Shown piece by piece: positions 58,518 to 64,000 of a DNA stretch of 64,000 nucleotides. This DNA is from Hypoxylon rubiginosum (taxonomy: Eukaryota; Ascomycota; Sordariomycetes; Xylariales; Hypoxylaceae). The notes beneath the pieces were generated by a model that was not told the origin of the DNA, ran no database searches, and was given only the letters and a program-made list of their open reading frames with translations. A program made the position numbers and the translations under genes. Location: positions 124,001-188,000 of the forward strand of contig CADCXA010000016.1 of the NCBI GenBank assembly GCA_902806565.1, in the 5' to 3' direction. Position 1 is the stretch's first letter, and every line of letters starts with the position of its first letter.

Positions 58518-60627
58518 ACTACGCAGCCTGTTTTTTATACCCAGATTTTATCATACCTTGGTCGAGCCTAAGTCACGGTATCTCACGAGATTACGTGCGA
58601 TGGCTTCTAACTCGCCATTTTAACCCATTGACCCAATTTGATGGCGCTCTATTAAGGAGAGCGGTAGATGCTCCTTGGGGAACCTCTCTCGAATATTCTC
58701 CGTTTGTATGTACCAAAATTCCACCAAGAGCTCTCTGCCGGCAAGGCGTGGGGGAGCACGGCGTTTCTTCATTTTTGGGTGGGCATCATCTACTGGTATG
58801 ACACGATGGGATACGATATTACTCTGAAAGAAAGGGATCTCGGCGATGAAAAAGTGGCCGAAAAAAAGATTTTGACATTTTCTTTACGACGAACGTTAAT
58901 TGTCACCCGGGGGGGATATTTCGGCTCCGGAGTCTACACAATAGCATATCGTACCTATTTGATCCACGGTGGATAAATAGGGGGAAGGGGTCTCCTATCT
59001 AGACCTCGCCTGCTTGTATTTTTGTTACTTAGAAGCGGGACTCCGGTAGTGGGAACGGGACGCGGGTATCTTGGTGGTTTGAGTGTTAAGTGATGATATC
59101 AGAACCGGGGTTTGGTCCAGGACCCGTGAAAATTATTATAAATTTTATAATAAGTCCGCCATACATCTATTCGAAGTGATGTTGGTTATCTGTGTGCTGT
59201 TTCGAGTCGTATAATCTTTACAGCTGGCTGGTCTTGGAGCGGTTTCCCGATGTTACAGCATACGCAAATAGGTAGGCTTCATATCCTATCCCATAGCTAG
59301 GGAGGACTATCTACCTGCAAACGTACTACCACTTCCCTTCCCTTGGTCAGCCCAGACCGTTTGCTTCGCGCCTATGAAAAACGGCAGAACGGCAAGGGAC
59401 TTGAATGGATTCAGTCTAGCAGGGCTAGTATGTATCGGATCCGGTATGTATGAAGTAACGGAGATCGTCTTCTCCACATTCTCTACTTTACCATCTCCAC
59501 CTTACCTCTCATCCTTTTTCTTGGTTTCCAACAAGTCGGTTGTTTGTTCCTTGGTGCAAGGCTTATTTAGACGGCGGCGTGTTTGCTTCGACGAGAGATT
59601 CTGATCCCCCCCAAGCCGGCGTGAGATACTTATCCACTCGATAGACGTCTAGTCCAATGGGACCGCCCCTTTTGCCGAGACGTTCCACAGAGTTGGGAAA
59701 TTTGTTATAAAAAAAAAAGCAAAGGGAAAAAACGGCGTCGTATGTCGTACGACGTTCACCACATTTGCACCACATTGCAACACCATGTACCTGACGTACC
59801 GAATGGGCGGGCGCGCCCTCTCTTTCCCTATCCGACGGCTCGGGCACTGTGTACCCCGTGATGGGAGAGGTGGATTCCCATGTTCTAGCCCTCCCTCTCG
59901 TGGTACCTCTTCCGGCCGGCCAGGGAAAATGGCGTCGGAGAAGAGTCCGGCACTGCAGGTGGGTTGTTTCCATATATTTTCCCACGTCTGGGTTTTTGAT
60001 AAGCGTCAGCCTCATCGACGACTACAGTGCTTTCCCGTCTTGCGGGAAGCGAAAGCTGGTGACGGGAGTACAATCCCGGACTGCCGCGCCCAGCCTGTGT
60101 CCGCTTTTGCAAACATGAAGAACTCAAGTTAAGGCGGGGCGTATAACTTATAGGTATCTTTATTTCTCTCTCTCGTCACTGTCTTCTCAAACATACGGTG
60201 ACTTTGTTGCAAACTAGACCTATCTTGGGGCTCTAGAGGCCAGAACTTCACGTGCCAAGGACCGATGTCTCCCCTTGCAGGACGGATAAGTCCCGTGCGA
60301 GTCTAGACTAAGCCCTGCAGGTAGGTTAGATAGAGATAGAGATGGAGATCATGGATCGACTTGGGGCTAGCATAGTAGTGTACGCTAGAGCGAAATGTAT
60401 ACAAGGTAGGTAGTTACGCGGCCGTGCAGATAATTCGCTGGTCGAAGCTAGGGAGTGCGTTGTCTGGCTACCATGGCAGCATAATATGTACTACGGTGCT
60501 ACAAAAAGAGAAAGAAAAAGATGACGACCGCGCCCATCCCTACCTGCCTATAGGAACCCTAGCGATAACTAATGACGCCTTCAGCCGACATGTAAATATT
60601 TACCGCAGTCGGATTCGGTATGTTGTG

Positions 60628-60654
60628 TGGTGGTGGTGGTGGTGGTGGTGGTGG
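60628..60654. repeat. (TGG)9 microsatellite
   Basis: Nine perfect TGG units in intergenic DNA, with no gene recognised nearby. Confidence 0.93.
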
Positions 60655-61967
60655 TTGTCACAATATGGTTAACTCGGCCTTACCGGTGAGACGCCAGCCT
60701 ACCTAGGTAGACACATGAGGGCAAGGTGTAGACCAGACGGGCGGATGGGCGGTAAGCACTTTACTACTGAGGTGAGGAAAGATAAAGAGGCATAACGGCA
60801 TACAACAGCAACAACATGCAAGAGACATGTATCATCTAGCTATACTCGAGCTACTCTAGCTTCAAACTTGGCATGCACGTACAGTACCCTAACCCTCGAG
60901 GTTTAAATCCAACGGCACGGCACGGCCGAACTGTTTTGTTCCTAGGTAGTTTAGTCGGATCACCAGCCTAACCGATAGAAGATGCCCCAGATACCCTGAT
61001 ACCGTATTGGTACACGCCCCCATGCACTGCAACGTAACCTGAGAAGGCCGCCGTAGCAGATCGGCTCATGCCTGACTCGTGAACGAGATCCGCGGACGGC
61101 GGACGGAGGAAGAGCCAGAAAAAGATACGTAGGTTAGTTAGAAAATGCAATAGAGTCGATCTTAACGCACATGCTCTCAGGTATGACGAATCTCGTCGAG
61201 TGATGGGTAATGGTGGGTGGATAAGAGCAAGGGGGGTTTTTCTCTCATATTTTGGTACAATCGACGTCCTCTCCACTTTGAGAACCAGTGTCCAGGCTGC
61301 CAGGCAGGGCGAACAGGGCGGAGGCAAGGCAGAGAGAACATATGCTGTGTTGCGGTCCGTGAGTTCTTACGTTGGTTCACGGATCGCGGATCGCGGATCG
61401 TGGACCGTGGGCTGTGGGCCGTGGATCGCCTGACCGCCAGCCCGTTCTCTATTCCAATCTTAATCGTTTGCCTGCCTTGTCTCTCCTCGCGTCACGCTAA
61501 AAATAAAAGAGACATGATTCACCTACATACATGACATGGCTTAAAGGTATGCGGCCAATGTAGCCAGCACGGCCAGCCACGGCGCACATAGGAACCCCAG
61601 CGTAAGAAGCGGGAAACAGTGGAGTACGGGAAGAAATGAGAAAACAGAAAACAACAAAAAAAGGGAAGAAAAAAGACAGGCTGCAGACGATCAAACTGAC
61701 TGTAGGTCAACCTCGACAAGGAACAAGGATGCCTTTGGGGCCTGATCTCCGCTAGTTGCCAATCAGGGTCCGTGACCCTTCAAGATTCGGGGGTGGTTCG
61801 GGATGCAATGCGATGCTGAAGGGAGGTTTAGGGAGGGTAGGAGGGCATATCTGCCATCTTGGGAATGGTGTGTTGATGATTGAATATCTAGGTATGTATG
61901 AATAAGCGAGCTGCTCACTATGTCATTTTTTTTTGCAAATAAGGTGTCCAAGGCTAAGGGGGGCCAA

Positions 61968-61994
61968 GGGGGGGGGGGGGGGGGGGGGGGGGGG
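61968..61994. repeat. 27-nt poly-G run
   Basis: Twenty-seven consecutive G on the plus strand, preceded by GGGGGGCCAA. The length is error-prone in any sequencing method. On this strand it could form stacked G-quadruplex structures. Confidence 0.9.
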
Positions 61995-64000
61995 ATATTA
62001 AAGATATTACACATTTTATGTCTAAGCCCTGCCATGTGATAAGAGAAGCATATAAAAAAAAACAAAAGCCAAGTGACGGATAACCTTATTCATCCAAGGG
62101 GAAAGATTTGCGAGGAAGCGAGGAAACTGACAGACGACAGAAAACCCCAGACTGTGGTACTCGGTAGACAAGGCCCGAGATAGCATGGTGACATCGACGC
62201 AACGGTGGGTTGCTGGAGAGCCGACCAAGTCCCGTGCCCAAGAAAAAACAACGCTTGGCCCTGCGGTCCACGGCGACTCAGAGAGCCAGACTCGAGGGAG
62301 ACGATCCAGTCTCCAGGTTCTTGCATTCGATACATGAACAGGTTCCAAAGAGTCGGGCAGCGTTTCTTTTTTGGCAACAAGCCAATGCCATGGATGCTGA
62401 TGTTAAAGAGAGAGATATGGTTCATCGAAACGAAAGAGGTATAAAGAGGGGGGGAGCCGGGCATATGTTATGGGACTCGCATGCATTATGTGTATGCGTA
62501 TGTGTATGTGTAGGTATTTATATGTATTATGCATGCGGGACTCAAGCGAACCAAGGGATGAATCTACCTTATGTACCGTTATTAAGTAGGACTCCCTGCC
62601 TAATAGCTATACTATGTAAATACACTAGATCTGGCAAGCCGAAATCGAAGGGAGGTGAAAATAGTGTTGTCGTCGAGCATATAAAATACCGTTGATGAAG
62701 AAGAAAGAAAAAAGAGGGTCAGAGAGATACGAATGCAACGTACCGAGATCACCTTTCTCCGCGGCTCCTAGACTTTATATACATGTACGATGGCAGGGTA
62801 GCAGTGCAGACTCTGGAGAGTCAATATCTTTAATCAAGTCCGCTCTGCCGGGTCTTGAATCAAGAAATTGGCCGAAATATCATCATACGAGTTGCCATCA
62901 TTTCTCTGTGGCGAGTGGTAATGGTAATGAAATATGATCAGCAACATACATCATTACGCGTATAAGAGATGTGAGATACATAGATAATTGCCTGCTTGGC
63001 TATTTCTAATTCATACAGGTATGTGTATGTCGTCTATCACTTTACGTACATGTATTCTTGGGCGCGGCATGCATTATACACACGAGATACCCAAGGTACG
63101 CAATACCTGTACCTGATGAGAAGAAAAAGAGGCAGAAGACCGAGCCATGCCAAAGATCCACGCCTATTAACGCCTAACCGCTGCCCTTCAACCCAATCTA
63201 ATTCGGTACATAGTATGTAAGAACTCACAGCATGGGGGTAATCCTCCCTGGTTTCTAAATAGGCCGCCTACGACTTGCATTTTCAAAGTGCAAAATACAC
63301 ACCTAGGGGGGTAGTGATCAGGCCATAGTAGAGACCCAACACCCATGGTAATACTATAAATTCTTTATACAGACAGTGGAGCCGTTATACTCAGGCAGGT
63401 CAAATATATAAGCAGGCAAAGTTGAGCAGGTAGTATCAATAATGGAAAAAGTGACAGCCCTGCCGGCTTTAATCTCCTGTCGGCGCTTATACAGTAAACT
63501 GCAATGACCTTTGCGAGGTCACGATGATATCGTCACCCTTATTGTAGGCAAGTATCGTACGTTTTAAGTCCTCGCCCTCGTTCGTATGCGCATTGTCTAC
63601 AACCACAGGTCATGCGCCATGTTTACTTTCTTATATATCATTTTTCTGCAGCTCTATCGTTTTCACTATCGTTTTTACTATCGTGAATGGTACATGGGTA
63701 GGAGGCAGGTAGACATATCAAAGTAACAACATTCGTATCCTATATCCTATTCCCTTTGTCCCTTTGATGGTATTATACTCCTTGTCTTCGTACTATGGAT
63801 AGATAGGTTAATAGGAAGAACAAACGTCAAAGTAGGTACCGAAACAGAATCGGCTCCGAGTATACGGCACCCAATCACTCCGCGTCTTCTCCTTTGCCAC
63901 GTCCACGTCCCTTAAAACGGTGATAGTCGCTGATAGGATGCGCGGTTCAACAGTCGCACCTAAGCTTACATTCTAAAGCGGGTTGGTGCCTACAATCGTC

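Larger units (their letters stand above)
58518..64000. other. 5.5 kb region without recognised genes
   Basis: Many short frames (60-160 codons) occur on both strands, but none shows a known domain, good splice context or coding-like composition. The longest, at 62210-62695 (+), contains a GTATGT/TGTGTA run and looks like chance. Low-complexity tracts include (TGG)9 at 60628, a GGATCGC repeat near 61380-61405 and a 27-G run at 61968. This may be the long upstream region of a gene beyond the window edge. Confidence 0.5.

Noticed and set aside
62210..62695. 161-codon plus-strand frame
   Set aside because: Contains a Cys/Val run from a GTGTATGT repeat and no domain; likely chance.

Overview
The window is nuclear DNA of a filamentous ascomycete (Pezizomycotina, probably Sordariomycetes). 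The genes have many short introns (about 48-120 nt) with GTAAGT/GTATGT-type donors and CTAAC/CTGAC branch points. The proteins match ascomycete families: fungal-type HIS1, SLX9, Sm-B, MPC1, TERT and a wax-synthase-domain protein. I placed all exon boundaries by hand from splice consensus, reading-frame continuity and known family sequence; none was checked against transcripts.

Layout. 0.6-2.1 kb: MFS transporter (+). 2.5-5.4 kb: a large disordered protein of unknown function (-). 6.75-8.9 kb: divergent pair RPL11 (-) and Sm-B (+) sharing a ~0.5 kb promoter. 9.5-10.3 kb: mitochondrial pyruvate carrier MPC1 (+). 10.3-14.9 kb: gene-poor. 14.9-19.4 kb: pyruvate carboxylase (+, 11 exons), convergent with clathrin heavy chain (-, 20.4-25.6 kb). 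27.5-28.4 kb: a DUF1640/FMP32-like mitochondrial protein (+). 28.4-32.4 kb: gene-poor. 32.4-33.4 kb: NEDD8-type C48 protease (+). 34.2-34.9 kb: SLX9 (-). 35.4-37.4 kb: SUC/SLC45-type sugar symporter (-). 38.8-40.0 kb: HIS1 (+). 40.6-41.2 kb: small membrane protein (+). 41.3-41.9 kb: frame-disrupted Nudix hydrolase (+). 43.0-45.0 kb: wax-synthase-domain protein (+). 45.2-49.2 kb: telomerase reverse transcriptase (-, 10 exons). 52.5-58.5 kb: DH-BAR-SH3 Rho GEF (+). 58.5-64.0 kb: no gene recognised.

Most genes are housekeeping: translation, splicing, pyruvate entry into mitochondria and its carboxylation, histidine synthesis, vesicle coat, telomere maintenance and polarity. MPC1 and pyruvate carboxylase both handle pyruvate and are neighbours on the same strand, but 4.6 kb apart, so this is proximity rather than an operon. 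I see no biosynthetic cluster, CRISPR array, intact transposon, tRNA or rRNA gene.

The points most worth a second look are the very small exons (ATG-only exons in RPL11 and SLX9, a 9-nt exon in Sm-B, 8-, 12- and 21-nt exons in pyruvate carboxylase), an octamer repeat resembling the branch-point sequence inside a pyruvate carboxylase intron, the broken Nudix gene, the unknown 935-aa protein, and recurring TACCTAGGTA-like palindromes in intergenic DNA. I found no clear evidence of a wholly new biological system.
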